This document shows, piece by piece, positions 1 through 8,205 of a DNA stretch of 64,000 bases. The stretch spans positions 186,001 to 250,000 of the forward strand of contig JARFNK010000002.1 in the NCBI GenBank assembly GCA_029167225.1, in the 5' to 3' direction. How positions within the stretch are numbered: the stretch's first letter is position 1; each line of letters starts with the position of its first letter. Source of the DNA: Sphingobium arseniciresistens (GTDB lineage: Bacteria; Pseudomonadota; Alphaproteobacteria; Sphingomonadales; Sphingomonadaceae). The notes under the pieces were generated by a model. The model was given only the letters and a program-made list of their open reading frames with translations, had not been told where the DNA came from and made no database searches. Both the position numbers and the translations under genes were made by a program.

Positions 1-312
1 GTGGCCGAGCGGATCGGGGCTCGACACATGGATCATGTTCGGCGCAAAGCGCTTGAGATCCTGCCGCAGCCGGCGCGGCAGGCCATAGGGCATGCGATAT
101 TCCGCCCGGCCGGGGATGGCGATGGACGGCGCGCTGACCAGATCGCCCGCCGGCGGGAAGGCCGGGGTGTCGGTTGTGGGCGAATAGACGCGCACGGACG
201 CGCCCTGCCTGAGCAGATAGCCGACCAGCCGGTTGAGAGCCTGGTTCGCGCCGTCGCGCACATAGTTATAATTGCCGCTGAAAAGAGCGATGCGAAGTCC
301 GGTGACGTCCAT
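1..312 (-). CDS. Glycosyltransferase, N-terminal part (cut by window edge)
   Basis: The minus-strand frame opens at an ATG (312) and runs off the window without a stop, giving 104 residues that begin MDVTGLRIALFSGNYNYVRD. The start (LRIALFSGNYNYV..GANQALNRLVGYLLRQGASVRVYSPT) is the N-terminal Rossmann beta-loop-alpha unit of GT-B (GT4-type) glycosyltransferases; the later HVSSPDPLGH stretch also fits that fold. Such enzymes move a sugar from an activated donor at the cytoplasmic face of the membrane. The C-terminal donor-binding half lies outside, so the substrate cannot be stated. The overlapping 121-aa minus-strand frame is a shadow. Confidence 0.75.
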   Translation of the reverse strand, partial: MDVTGLRIALFSGNYNYVRDGANQALNRLVGYLLRQGASVRVYSPTTDTPAFPPAGDLVSAPSIAIPGRAEYRMPYGLPRRLRQDLKRFAPNMIHVSSPDPLGH

Positions 313-401
313 CGCCGCCCCTTAGCCCAGACGGGCGGAAAGACCAAGGGAACCCCGGACCCGGATTCGCATTCCTGCCTGGGTGTGGCAAGGAGCACTC
401 A

Positions 402-635
402 ATGGTCGGACAGCAGGCGATGCATGATTTTCGCAAAGGGTGCCGGGTACGATGGAACTGGGGCACGGGCATTGGCATTGGCGTGGTCAGGGAGCGTTTC
501 GAACGACATGTCGAACGGACGATCAAGGGCGCTAAGGTCTCCCGCAACGGCAGCGCGCGTGACCCTGCCTATCTGATCGCGCAGGATGATGGCGACGAGG
601 TGCTGAAGCTGGGTTCGGAACTTACGGCGATGTGA
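402..635 (+). CDS. Hypervirulence-associated Tudor-like (DUF2945) protein
   Basis: A 77-aa protein. The core FRKGCRVRWNWGTGIGIGVV, then ERHVERTIKGAKV, PAYLIAQDDGDEVLKLGSEL, matches the small SH3/Tudor-like family called DUF2945 or hypervirulence-associated TUDOR, usually 65-80 aa with conserved W.WG.G...G.V and PAY.I...DG..VLK positions. The biochemical role of the family is not established; a nucleic-acid or ligand-binding barrel is only inferred. ATG at 402 is preceded by AAGGAG about 5-6 bases upstream. It is divergent from the glycosyltransferase, and MOSC follows 81 bases downstream on the same strand. Confidence 0.8.
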   Translation: MVGQQAMHDFRKGCRVRWNWGTGIGIGVVRERFERHVERTIKGAKVSRNGSARDPAYLIAQDDGDEVLKLGSELTAM

Positions 636-716
636 CCTCTGCAGCGCGGCGGCACGGAAGCCAAGGATGCGGCGCTGGCCCTTTTTTCGGCATGGGCTTT
701 CTGGCATCAGGATGCG

Positions 717-1370
717 ATGTCGAGCATGTCCATCCAATCCATCCTCACCGGCATGTCGGTGCCGTTTCGCGACGGGGAAATGAGCGCAATCGCCAAGAGG
801 TCCGTTACGGGGCCGGTGGGAGTCGGCGCGCTTGGTCTTGAAGGCGATATGCAGGCGGACCGCGTGCATCATGGCGGCGCCGACAAGGCGATCCATCTCT
901 ATTGCCAGGATCATTATGACTGGTGGCGGCAGCGCAAGCCGGGGCATCCGCTGCTCGACGCGCCCGGTGCCTTTGGCGAGAACATTGCTTCGCTTGGCAT
1001 GACCGAGAGCGAATTGTGCGTCGGCGATCGCTTCACGCTCGGGACGGCACTCGTCGAGGTCAGCCATGGCCGGCAGCCTTGCTGGAAACTGGATCACCGC
1101 TTCGGCGCGCGCGACGTGATGGCGACCATTGTCAAGACCGCGCGCTGCGGCGTCTATTTCCGCGTCATCAAGGAAGGAGAGGTGGCGAGCGGCGGCGAAA
1201 TGGCGCTGGTCGATCGCACCCATCCCGAATGGACGGTGGAGCGGGTGTTCAGGCTGCTCATCGGCGGTGGGCACAAGCGCGAGCCGGATGCCGTGCGGAT
1301 TCTGGCCGACCTGGCGCCGCTTGCCGAGGCGTGGAAAGCGCGCGCGCGTAAACTCTCCGAAGGAGTGTGA
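717..1370 (+). CDS. MOSC domain protein (YiiM-like)
   Basis: A 217-aa soluble protein. GLEGDMQADRVHHGGADKAIHLY near residues 40-62 and the conserved cysteine in HGRQPCWKLDHRF near 120 are the signature of the MOSC (molybdenum cofactor sulfurase C-terminal) fold, arranged as in YiiM with a C-terminal helical extension. YiiM-type proteins are linked to molybdenum-cofactor-dependent reduction of N-hydroxylated compounds; a sulfur-carrying cysteine is the accepted idea for the fold. A second ATG at 726 is possible. No molybdenum-cofactor genes are nearby, so the partner is unknown. Confidence 0.85.
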   Translation: MSSMSIQSILTGMSVPFRDGEMSAIAKRSVTGPVGVGALGLEGDMQADRVHHGGADKAIHLYCQDHYDWWRQRKPGHPLLDAPGAFGENIASLGMTESELCVGDRFTLGTALVEVSHGRQPCWKLDHRFGARDVMATIVKTARCGVYFRVIKEGEVASGGEMALVDRTHPEWTVERVFRLLIGGGHKREPDAVRILADLAPLAEAWKARARKLSEGV

Positions 1371-1473
1371 CGGTTAAAGTCTCTCGCTGAAAATCGGAAC
1401 CGTTTGGGCTGTCTTGACGAGGCGCGTGACTCGTCCAGATGGCGAAGCCTTGTCCGTCTTCAGAAGAAGGGCG

Positions 1474-1501
1474 GCCCTTCGACGAGCTCAGGGCGAACGG
1501 G
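1474..1501. repeat. REP-like dispersed repeat fragment
   Basis: The intergenic stretch between the MOSC gene and the next minus-strand gene contains CCCTTCGACGAGCTCAGGGC followed by GAACGGG. From memory this string is widespread in intergenic regions of sphingomonads and other proteobacteria. The core TTCGACGAGCTC is partly self-complementary. Only one copy is present in this window, so the dispersed nature cannot be shown here. Confidence 0.4.
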
Positions 1502-1594
1502 GAAAGGTGATCTCGATAAAAGGCGACATGCTATAGTCGCGATGAGTATATGTGGGCTTCTACGAATGAAGCTATCGCCGGGCGTTTTTTCGCG

Positions 1595-1783
1595 TCAGCT
1601 TATCGCCATGCGCAGCGCCAGAAAGGCGAGGATCAGCGCGGCGCCGGCAGACATGCCGCACAGCAGATGGCCGAGCGCGTGCAGGATGACCGGGTTCTTC
1701 TTGCTGCTCTTATGGTTACGGGTCAGTGCCGACAGCACGAAGCTGACCAACAGCCCGTAAGTGAGCGCCGCAAACTCGATCAT
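1595..1783 (-). CDS. Small membrane protein, hypothetical
   Basis: About 62 aa from ATG 1783 (an in-frame ATG at 1819 would add 12 polar residues). There are two hydrophobic segments, roughly residues 2-17 (IEFAALTYGLLVSFVL) and 34-59 (HALGHLLCGMSAGAALILAF), separated by a basic loop NHKSSKKN. This predicts a two-pass inner-membrane hairpin with both ends on the same side. I do not recognise a family. The product is plausible because the hydrophobic pattern is clean and nothing competes on the other strand. It lies downstream of corC with a 105-base gap, so it may have its own promoter. Confidence 0.5.
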   Translation of the reverse strand: MIEFAALTYGLLVSFVLSALTRNHKSSKKNPVILHALGHLLCGMSAGAALILAFLALRMAIS

Positions 1784-1924
1784 TCCGTCACCCCGACAAT
1801 CTTCCGACGCACCAGTCATGCCAGCAAAGCGGTAAACATTCTATCAACGCTATATGGCGTTGCGGCGGGACGAGACAATTATTCGGCGATTTGCGGAACT
1901 TTTTTTAATGTTGCGTTGCGGCGA

Positions 1925-2854
1925 TCAATCCGTCTCCGCCGTCTGCACTTCTTTCGGGGGATGAAGGCGCAGGCGCGTGACTCGGCGGTTGTCGCCCGCC
2001 AGCACTTCCAGCTTCCACCCGCTCTGCTCATGCTCGAGGATTTCGCCGGCCTCCGGTACGCGTCCGGCGATTACGAAGGCAAGGCCGCCGAGGGTGTCGA
2101 CATCTTCCTCGATGTCGCCCAAACGCGGGTCGATTTCCTCTGCCACATCGTCCAGTTCGGCGCGGGCATCGGCCTCCCAGAGGCCATCGTCGAGAGGCAC
2201 AAGCATCGCTTCGGGGGCCTCGTCATGCTCGTCCTCGACCTCGCCGACGATTTCCTCGACCAGATCCTCGAAGGTGAGAAGCCCTTCGGTGCCGGAATAT
2301 TCATCCAGCACGATGGCCAGATGGGTCCGCTTGGCACGCATCTCGGCCAGCAGGTCCAGCGCGCCCATGCTCTCGGGCACGTAGAGCGGCTGACGGATCA
2401 GAGGCGCGAGGGTTTCGGGCGGCGGCGCCTTGCCCGCCAGGATGGCGAAGGCGTCGCGAATGTGGATCATGCCGACGATGGTATCTAGAGTCTCGCGATA
2501 GACCGGAATACGGCTGTGCCCGGCATCGGCGAACAGAGCGGCCAGTTCATCGAAACTCGCCTTTTCCTCGATCGCGATGATGTCCGCGCGCGGCACGGCG
2601 ACGTCGTCCACCGTATGTTCGCTGAAATGCAGGAGGTTGCGCAGCATTTGCCGCTCGATGGCCGACAGGTCGCCCTTCTTTTCGGGCGCGCCTTCGCCGG
2701 CCTCGTCATCATAGTCGTCGATGGCCTCCTCGATCTCCTTGCGAAGGCTCTGCTCGCTTTCCTCGCCGAAGATCAGGGTCTTGAGGCCCTGCCACAATCC
2801 GCCTTCGCTGCTACTGTCCGCCTCTTTCGAAGGCGTCGGGCTGTCGTCAGCCAT
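1925..2854 (-). CDS. corC: HlyC/CorC family CBS-domain protein
   Basis: A 309-aa cytoplasmic protein without the DUF21 membrane domain. An acidic N-terminus is followed by two CBS motifs (about residues 85-140, with VPRADIIAIE and HSRIPVYRETLDTIVGMIHI, and 150-205, with RTHLAIVLDEYSGTEGLLT then EDLVEEIVGEVEDEHD). A C-terminal CorC_HlyC domain (about 220-300) ends with GWKLEVLAGDNRRVTRLRL. CorC/YbeX proteins are linked to Mg/Co efflux and, through the conserved ybeY-corC neighbourhood, to ribosome or RNA metabolism. It sits 67 bases after ybeY and probably shares the phoH-ybeY transcript. Confidence 0.92.
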   Translation of the reverse strand: MADDSPTPSKEADSSSEGGLWQGLKTLIFGEESEQSLRKEIEEAIDDYDDEAGEGAPEKKGDLSAIERQMLRNLLHFSEHTVDDVAVPRADIIAIEEKASFDELAALFADAGHSRIPVYRETLDTIVGMIHIRDAFAILAGKAPPPETLAPLIRQPLYVPESMGALDLLAEMRAKRTHLAIVLDEYSGTEGLLTFEDLVEEIVGEVEDEHDEAPEAMLVPLDDGLWEADARAELDDVAEEIDPRLGDIEEDVDTLGGLAFVIAGRVPEAGEILEHEQSGWKLEVLAGDNRRVTRLRLHPPKEVQTAETD

Positions 2855-2921
2855 GGTGGTAGATCTTCCCCTGTCTCAATGATGCTGTGGGCACCCTCAT
2901 ACCGGGCTGCCCGCCGCTAGG

Positions 2922-3437
2922 CTAGTCGTCGTTCGCATGTGCGTAAGGATCGGCAATGCCGAGGCTGGCGAGCGCCCGGACTTCCAGTGTTTCCATGGCT
3001 TCCGCCTCGGCGTCTTCCATATGGTCATGGCCCAACAGGTGGAAGGTGCCGTGGACGATCAGATGCGCCGCATGGTCCGCCATCGAAATGCCTTTCTCGG
3101 CGGCTTCATGCGCGCAGACGCCGGCCGCCAGCACGATGTCGCCCAGCAACACCTCGCCATCGTCGGTATTGGCCATCATCTCGAGCAGGTCGGGCTGCAC
3201 CATGGGGAAGGACAACACGTTGGTCGCCTTGTCCTTGCCCCGATAGTCGCGGTTGAGCGCATGAACCTCGCAATCGTCGGTAAGCTTCACCGCGACCTCG
3301 AACAGCGCCGCCTGGGTTTCGAAGTCGGCGTTCAGGCTGTGGCGCACGGCAGCGGTCACCGCCGCGCGCGCCAGTTCTTCCCAATCAAAGCCCTCCGGCC
3401 ATTTCCCCTTTTCATGAAGCAAGGCGACTTCAAGCAT
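2922..3437 (-). CDS. ybeY: Endoribonuclease YbeY (rRNA maturation factor)
   Basis: A 171-aa protein beginning MLEVALLHEKG. The zinc-binding motif HLIVHGTFHLLGHDH near residues 125-139 (H.GTFHL.GHDH) is diagnostic of the UPF0054/YbeY family, a single-strand-specific RNase that acts in 16S rRNA 3'-end processing and 70S quality control. RDYRGKDKATNVLSFPM near 65-81 is the other conserved block. The ATG at 3437 overlaps the phoH stop codon by 8 bases, so the two are translationally coupled. A longer frame upstream reads into phoH and lacks family similarity, so this start is preferred. Confidence 0.95.
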   Translation of the reverse strand: MLEVALLHEKGKWPEGFDWEELARAAVTAAVRHSLNADFETQAALFEVAVKLTDDCEVHALNRDYRGKDKATNVLSFPMVQPDLLEMMANTDDGEVLLGDIVLAAGVCAHEAAEKGISMADHAAHLIVHGTFHLLGHDHMEDAEAEAMETLEVRALASLGIADPYAHANDD

Positions 3438-4425
3438 CGGGGCCCTCATAAGCCTGGACGATCCGGCCAACCACGGGATGGCGCACGACGTCCGACACAT
3501 TGAAGGGAACGACCGCGATCCCCTCGATGCCCTCTAGCTTGCCGACGGCGTCGGCAAGGCCGGAGACGCCGGGCTGCGGAAGATCGACCTGCTTGGGATC
3601 GCCGCAGATCACCATGCGGCTGCCTTCGCCGAAGCGGGTGAGGAACATCTTCATCTGCGCGGCCGTGGTGTTCTGCGCTTCGTCGAGGATGATGAAGGCG
3701 TTGGCGAGGGTCCGCCCGCGCATGAAGGCCAGCGGAGCGATCTCGATCTCGCCGCTGGCGATGCGGCGCTCGACCTGCTCGGCGGGCAAGGTGTCGTACA
3801 GCGCGTCGTAGAGCGGCCGCAGATAGGGATCGACCTTCTCCTTCATGTCGCCGGGCAGGAAGCCCAGGCGCTCGCCGGCCTCTACGGCGGGGCGGGAGAG
3901 GATAAGGCGATCGACGCTGCCGGTGATGAGCTGGCTCACGGCCTGCGCCACCGCCAGATAGGTCTTGCCGGTGCCTGCTGGCCCAAGCGCGAAGATGATG
4001 TCGCGCCGCGCCAGTTCCTCCATGTAGCGGACCTGCGTGGCGGACCGCGGCACGATCGTCTTCTTGCGCGTGCGGATCATCACCTTGGGCGGCTCGGCGA
4101 CATCGGTGCGGATGATGCCGTCGAGCATCGGTTCGCTCGACATCGCGATCACCGCTTCGACCGCGCCGGTGTCGATCTCCTGTCCGGCGACGATCCGGTT
4201 GTAGAGGCCGGTCAGGACGTCGCGGGCGCGGGCTGCGGCTTCCACCTCGCCCTCGATCTGCAGCTTGTTGCCGCGCGCGGCGATATAGACGCCAAGGCGG
4301 TTCTCGATCGCAACCAGATTCTGGTCATATTGCCCGAACAGCGCGCCGAGCAGGTGCGGCCGTTCAAAGCTGACTTCCAGCCGGGCGCGCTCCCCGATGT
4401 CCGTGCGCAGGTGCTTTTTCGCCAT
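3430..4425 (-). CDS. phoH: PhoH family ATPase
   Basis: 331 aa from the ATG at 4425 (MAKKHLRTDIGERARLEVSF). The N-terminal third resembles a KH-like region (LGVYIAARGNKLQIEGE). The ATPase core has Walker A GPAGTGKTYLA near residue 145 and Walker B ANAFIILDEAQNTT near 235. PhoH-like ATPases are RNA-associated and in proteobacteria sit beside ybeY and miaB, as here. The frame can be extended upstream for 53 codons, but that segment is low-complexity and unlike the family. Overlaps ybeY by 8 bases; miaB ends 106 bases upstream. Confidence 0.93.
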   Translation of the reverse strand: MAKKHLRTDIGERARLEVSFERPHLLGALFGQYDQNLVAIENRLGVYIAARGNKLQIEGEVEAAARARDVLTGLYNRIVAGQEIDTGAVEAVIAMSSEPMLDGIIRTDVAEPPKVMIRTRKKTIVPRSATQVRYMEELARRDIIFALGPAGTGKTYLAVAQAVSQLITGSVDRLILSRPAVEAGERLGFLPGDMKEKVDPYLRPLYDALYDTLPAEQVERRIASGEIEIAPLAFMRGRTLANAFIILDEAQNTTAAQMKMFLTRFGEGSRMVICGDPKQVDLPQPGVSGLADAVGKLEGIEGIAVVPFNVSDVVRHPVVGRIVQAYEGPDA

Positions 4426-4531
4426 CAGACCATCCCTCCCGTCACAAGCGTCGCCGGTTTCGGTTGCCACCCGGCCCGATACCCTGTGGAACGCTGATTT
4501 CCGGCTACGGCCGGAGCGACGGTGGTTTTGG

Positions 4532-5893
4532 TCAAGCGGCTTTCCTCCTCGATGGTTCTCCGGCCAGACTGTTCGGGCCGGCACTTATAATATCCACGTC
4601 TATCATGTCGCCGATCACGGCGCCTTCCGCAACGACATGGACCGATTGCAGCCAGGGCGATTTGCCGATCAGCTGCCCAGCATGGCGCCCCTTGCGCTCC
4701 AGCAGGATCTGGGTGCGCTTGCCCACGCTGGCGGCGTTGAAGGCGGCCTGCTGGCTGTTGATCAGGGCCTGCAGGCGGGCGAGCCGTTCGTCCATCACGT
4801 CTGCCGCGATCTGGCCGTCCATGGTGGCGGCAGGGGTGCCGGCGCGCGGGCTGTATTTGAACGAATAGGCCTGGGCATGGCTGACCTGCTCGACGATGCG
4901 CAGCGTATCCTCGAACTCGGCATCGGTCTCGCCGGGGAAGCCGACGATGAAGTCTCCCGACAGCGCGATGTCCGGCCGGGCGGTGCGCACCCGCTCGATC
5001 AGCCTCAGATAGGATGCAGTATCATGGCTGCGGTTCATCGCCTTCAAGATGCGGTCGTTGCCCGACTGCACTGGCAGGTGAAGGAAGGGCATGAGCTTCC
5101 CGACATCGGCATGGGCGGCGATCAGCCCGTCGCTCATGTCATTGGGGTGGCTGGTGGTGTAACGGATGCGGGCAAGGCCGGGCAGAGCGTCGAGTGCGCG
5201 GATCAGGCCGTCCAGCCCCTGCATCGCGCCCTTGTCGTCCTCGCCGTTCCAGGCGTTGACGTTCTGGCCGAGCAGGGTGATCTCCCGCACGCCGCCATCC
5301 ACCAGTGCGCGCGCCTCGTCCATGATTGCCGCCATCGGCCGGCTGATTTCCGCGCCGCGGGTATAGGGCACCACGCAATAGGTGCAGAATTTATCGCAAC
5401 CTTCCTGCACCGTCAGGAAGGCGGTGGGCCGAGGCTGTTTCGGCCGGTCGGGAAGGGCGCCGAACTTGGAAATGGCCGGCATGTTGGTGTCGATCGCGTC
5501 CTCGCCGCGCACGGCGCGTTCGATGAGGTCGGGCAGGCGATGATAGGCCTGCGGGCCGACGACGATATCGACGCTGGAGGCGCGGCGCGGGATCTCCGCC
5601 CCCTCGGCCTGGGCGACGCAGCCGGCGACCGCGATCATCGGGCGGGTGCCATCCTCGCGGCGCAGGCGGCCGATGTCGGAATAGACCTTGTCCACCGCCT
5701 TTTCGCGGATGTGACAGGTGTTGAGGACGACGATGTCAGCGTCCAGACCTTCGGCGGCAGGGGTCATGCCCTGCGCGCCGAGCATCTCTGCCATCCGTTC
5801 GCCGTCATAGACGTTCATCTGGCAACCAAAGGACTTGATGTGAAATGTTGCCGGGTTGGTCCCGCGGGTCTCGGCGCGTTTTTCGTGAGTCAT
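4532..5893 (-). CDS. miaB: tRNA-2-methylthio-N6-dimethylallyladenosine synthase MiaB
   Basis: A 453-aa radical-SAM methylthiotransferase. The three N-terminal cluster cysteines are seen in [17 protein letters not shown] and VAGCVAQ. The radical-SAM motif is CDKFCTYC near residue 150, followed by [13 protein letters not shown]. The C-terminal TRAM domain runs through [14 protein letters not shown]. It converts i6A37 to ms2i6A37 in tRNAs reading UNN codons. The ATG at 5893 lies 8 bases after the stop of the acyltransferase gene; the longer frame would overlap that gene. Two Fe-S clusters are needed, and an NfuA-type scaffold is encoded 4 kb away. Confidence 0.96.
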   Translation of the reverse strand: MTHEKRAETRGTNPATFHIKSFGCQMNVYDGERMAEMLGAQGMTPAAEGLDADIVVLNTCHIREKAVDKVYSDIGRLRREDGTRPMIAVAGCVAQAEGAEIPRRASSVDIVVGPQAYHRLPDLIERAVRGEDAIDTNMPAISKFGALPDRPKQPRPTAFLTVQEGCDKFCTYCVVPYTRGAEISRPMAAIMDEARALVDGGVREITLLGQNVNAWNGEDDKGAMQGLDGLIRALDALPGLARIRYTTSHPNDMSDGLIAAHADVGKLMPFLHLPVQSGNDRILKAMNRSHDTASYLRLIERVRTARPDIALSGDFIVGFPGETDAEFEDTLRIVEQVSHAQAYSFKYSPRAGTPAATMDGQIAADVMDERLARLQALINSQQAAFNAASVGKRTQILLERKGRHAGQLIGKSPWLQSVHVVAEGAVIGDMIDVDIISAGPNSLAGEPSRRKAA

Positions 5894-5901
5894 TGGCACT
5901 G

Positions 5902-6588
5902 CTATACAGGGGCTGCCACGTCCATGAAAGGCGGCAGGCACGCCGCGATCCGATTTCTTGCTTCATTGGCCAGCGCCTTCCTGTCGGGAAGGGTAGCCGG
6001 ATCGAACGGTTCGAGCAGGTGGATGGTCACGTCAAGGCGGCCCTTGCGGGCGAGCACCCGCGCGGCATTGCCCGCGCTGCCTTCATTCCCATGCCAGGCT
6101 ATCTCTTTGGCAGCAGGGCCATAATCGATGAAAACGGGCTGGACCAGCATGGCGCGAGGCGGCGGTGACATGACAGCGAAAAGTGCCGGCTTGAAGGGCA
6201 ACAGGGTGTGGCCGTTGCCGGTCGTGCCCTCGGCAAAAAGGGTGATGGGTTGATGCCCGTCCATGGCGCGCCTGAGCGATTCCAGTTGTTCCGCGACGCC
6301 ATGGCGGCGATCGCGGGCGATGAAGATGGTATTATTCTGTGCCGCCAGCCAGCCGATCATCGGCCATCCGGCAACATCGTCCTTGGAAATGAAGGCTGTG
6401 CCGGTCGCGCCGCCGAGCGCCAAGATGTCGATCCAACTGACATGATTGGACACGAGAAAGCAGTCGCGCGCCGGGCGGGCGCCGCTCAGTCGCACGCGCG
6501 CGCCGCAGGACCGGGCGGCAAGCTCAAGGAAGATGGGCGGCCATGGCGAGCGGGCGCGAAACAGTCTCCACAGCAGATGGAGGGGCAA
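5902..6588 (-). CDS. 1-acyl-sn-glycerol-3-phosphate acyltransferase (PlsC-like)
   Basis: A 228-aa product if read from TTG 6588. The catalytic HX4D motif is NHVSWID near residues 48-54, followed by [16 protein letters not shown] and the second motif FAEGTTGNG. The protein ends near MDVAAPV. It would acylate lysophosphatidate at the inner membrane. The open frame continues upstream without ATG, GTG or TTG to about 6651, and the added residues ([14 protein letters not shown]) look like the N-terminal membrane anchor normal for this family. The true start may therefore be the CTG at 6651, just after the fur stop, or another rare codon. It lies between fur and miaB on the same strand. Confidence 0.85.
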   Translation of the reverse strand: MPLHLLWRLFRARSPWPPIFLELAARSCGARVRLSGARPARDCFLVSNHVSWIDILALGGATGTAFISKDDVAGWPMIGWLAAQNNTIFIARDRRHGVAEQLESLRRAMDGHQPITLFAEGTTGNGHTLLPFKPALFAVMSPPPRAMLVQPVFIDYGPAAKEIAWHGNEGSAGNAARVLARKGRLDVTIHLLEPFDPATLPDRKALANEARNRIAACLPPFMDVAAPV

Positions 6589-6652
6589 GCAGAGGAGGAG
6601 CGATGCTAGCAGCGCAGCAATGCGCCGCCAGCGACGGAATGTGCCTGCCAGA

Positions 6653-7075
6653 TCAGTTCTTTCGGTCGATCGAGACGCCGTAAAGCTCCATGCGGTGGTC
6701 GACCAGGCGGAAGCCGAGCTTCTCGGCGATCTGGCGCTGCAACTGCTCCAGTTCTGGGTCGACGAATTCGATGACCTTGCCGGTTTCGACGTCGATCAGA
6801 TGGTCGTGATGCGATTCCGGTGCGGCTTCGTAGCGAGCCCGGCCGTCGCCAAAGTCATGACGCTCCAGGATGCCGGCCTCTTCGAACAGGCGGACAGTGC
6901 GATAGACGGTCGCGATGGAGATGCCCGAATCGATCGCCGATGCACGTTCATGCAGCTTTTCGACGTCCGGGTGATCGTCGGCATCGGAAAGAACCTTGGC
7001 GATCACGCGACGCTGTTCGGTGATGCGGAGTCCCTTTTCGGCGCACAACGCCTCGATATCGATCTTACGGCCCAT
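6653..7075 (-). CDS. fur: Ferric uptake regulator Fur
   Basis: A 140-aa Fur family repressor. The winged-helix region includes GLRITEQRRVIAKVL and the recognition helix ISIATVYRTVRLFEEAG (about 50-66). The metal-binding HHDH motif is in ESHHDHLIDVETGKVIEF (about 88-104), followed by the dimerisation helix PELEQLQRQIAEKLGF. It lacks the C-terminal CxxC pairs of E. coli Fur (one Cys in total), which is normal in many alphaproteobacteria; an Irr or Mur function cannot be excluded from sequence alone. It lies downstream of mucR and upstream of the PlsC-like gene and miaB. Confidence 0.92.
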   Translation of the reverse strand: MGRKIDIEALCAEKGLRITEQRRVIAKVLSDADDHPDVEKLHERASAIDSGISIATVYRTVRLFEEAGILERHDFGDGRARYEAAPESHHDHLIDVETGKVIEFVDPELEQLQRQIAEKLGFRLVDHRMELYGVSIDRKN

Positions 7076-7137
7076 TTGCGCCCTTCAATAAGTGATTCAC
7101 CGGATGATGCGACTTAGCGTCTTTTCTCATCACGCGG

Positions 7138-7168
7138 AAGGGCGAGGCGCACTGGTCGCCTCGCCCTT
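7138..7168 (-). terminator. Hairpin terminator between mucR and fur
   Basis: A perfect 12-bp stem (7138-7149 with 7157-7168, AAGGGCGAGGCG and its complement) with a 7-nt loop, 24 bases beyond the mucR stop on the minus strand. The run of T after it on the minus strand is poor, so Rho-independent termination may be partial. It also lies in the fur leader. Confidence 0.6.
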
Positions 7169-7191
7169 TCTGATTTCTTTGGATTTCGGGC

Positions 7192-7611
7192 TTACTTGCC
7201 CCGGCTGCGGCCCTTGCTGCCCAGGCCGATCTTCTTCGCCAGCGACCGGCGCTGCTCGGCATAGTTGGGCGCGACCATTGGATAGTCGGCCGGCAGGTTC
7301 CACTTGGCGCGGTAATCGTCCGGCGTCATCTGATAATGGGTCATCAGATGGCGCTTGAGCATTTTCAGCTTCTTGCCGTCTTCAAGACAGACGATGTAAT
7401 CCGGCTTGATCGACGAGCGCACCGAAACAGCCGGCTCCGGCTTTACTTCAGGCGCAACCTTCGGGCTGGAAAGCCCGGCGAGCGCGGAATGCACATTCTG
7501 AATCAGAATCGGCAGATCGGTGACGGCAACGCTATTGTTCGAGACATGTGCGGCCACAATGTCCGATGTCAGCGTAATGAGCATTTCGGCCTGTGCCGCT
7601 TGTTCTTCCAT
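7192..7611 (-). CDS. mucR: MucR/Ros family transcriptional regulator
   Basis: A 139-aa protein. The N-terminal part ([23 protein letters not shown]) is the conserved oligomerisation region of MucR. The prokaryotic zinc finger is [19 protein letters not shown] near residues 80-98, with a Cys-Asp-His-His ligand set as in some Ros/MucR proteins. The basic tail [14 protein letters not shown] follows. MucR proteins are H-NS-like repressors that bind AT-rich DNA and govern surface polysaccharide, motility and cell-cycle genes in alphaproteobacteria. It reads in the direction of fur. Confidence 0.95.
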   Translation of the reverse strand: MEEQAAQAEMLITLTSDIVAAHVSNNSVAVTDLPILIQNVHSALAGLSSPKVAPEVKPEPAVSVRSSIKPDYIVCLEDGKKLKMLKRHLMTHYQMTPDDYRAKWNLPADYPMVAPNYAEQRRSLAKKIGLGSKGRSRGK

Positions 7612-7728
7612 TTTTCGACTCCGTTGATGCCTTGACTATGCGACCCGATATCGGAGTTTGTGCCGATCTGTCGGTAGAGGCTGGTTAGAACCGAAAATGA
7701 TTGCTTTCAAGCCATCGAGACAAATTTT

Positions 7729-8205
7729 TCAAATGTCTCGCTGAAAACTATAAGCGTCGAACAATTTACCATCATTGCCGCGATAATAACCGGGGCGCGT
7801 ATTTACATGCTCGAACCCCAGATTTCTGTACAGTTGAACCGCGTTGTTCGTCGAACGGACTTCAAGATGCATAGTTATCGCGCCCGCCAGGCGTGCCGAA
7901 GTAATACAATGGTCGACAAGGATCGAACCGATCGATTTGCCGCGCCATTGCGGTGCCACGGCCAATAGCAGCAATTCGCATTCATCGATGATCGTGCGAG
8001 TCATCGCAAAGCCCAGGGTGGCGGCATCCAGCGATGCGATGACCAGCTTCATGCCGGGCATCGACATCATTCCGCCAAGTTGCGCTGCGGTCCACGCCTC
8101 GCCAAAAGCCGGGTCGAATGCCTGTACCATGACCTCCATCGCCGCAGCCTCGGCCTTCCGGTCGGGGCGATCATAGCTGGTCAGGGTCAGATCGGGCAGC
8201 ATCAT
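7729..8205 (-). CDS. rimI: Ribosomal-protein-alanine N-acetyltransferase RimI-like (GNAT)
   Basis: 158 aa from the ATG at 8205 (MMLPDLTLTSYDRP). The GNAT acetyl-CoA site is LLLLAVAPQWRGKSIGSILV (V...RGKSIG) near residues 75-95, followed by the RimI-typical LEVRSTNNAVQLYRNLGFE and RPGYYRG. It is expected to acetylate the N-terminal Ala of S18, or of other proteins. Its ATG overlaps the tsaB stop (ATGA), and the tsaB-rimI pairing is common in bacteria. The longer upstream frame is tsaB read out of phase. Confidence 0.88.
   Translation of the reverse strand: MMLPDLTLTSYDRPDRKAEAAAMEVMVQAFDPAFGEAWTAAQLGGMMSMPGMKLVIASLDAATLGFAMTRTIIDECELLLLAVAPQWRGKSIGSILVDHCITSARLAGAITMHLEVRSTNNAVQLYRNLGFEHVNTRPGYYRGNDGKLFDAYSFQRDI

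Noticed and set aside
399-1274. Minus-strand frame opposite the Tudor-like and MOSC genes
   Set aside because: Sense products match known families; the minus frame has no ribosome site and biased composition.
4397-6124. Plus-strand frame of 575 codons opposite miaB
   Set aside because: miaB and its Fe-S motifs occupy the minus strand and the plus-strand frame has no recognisable domain.
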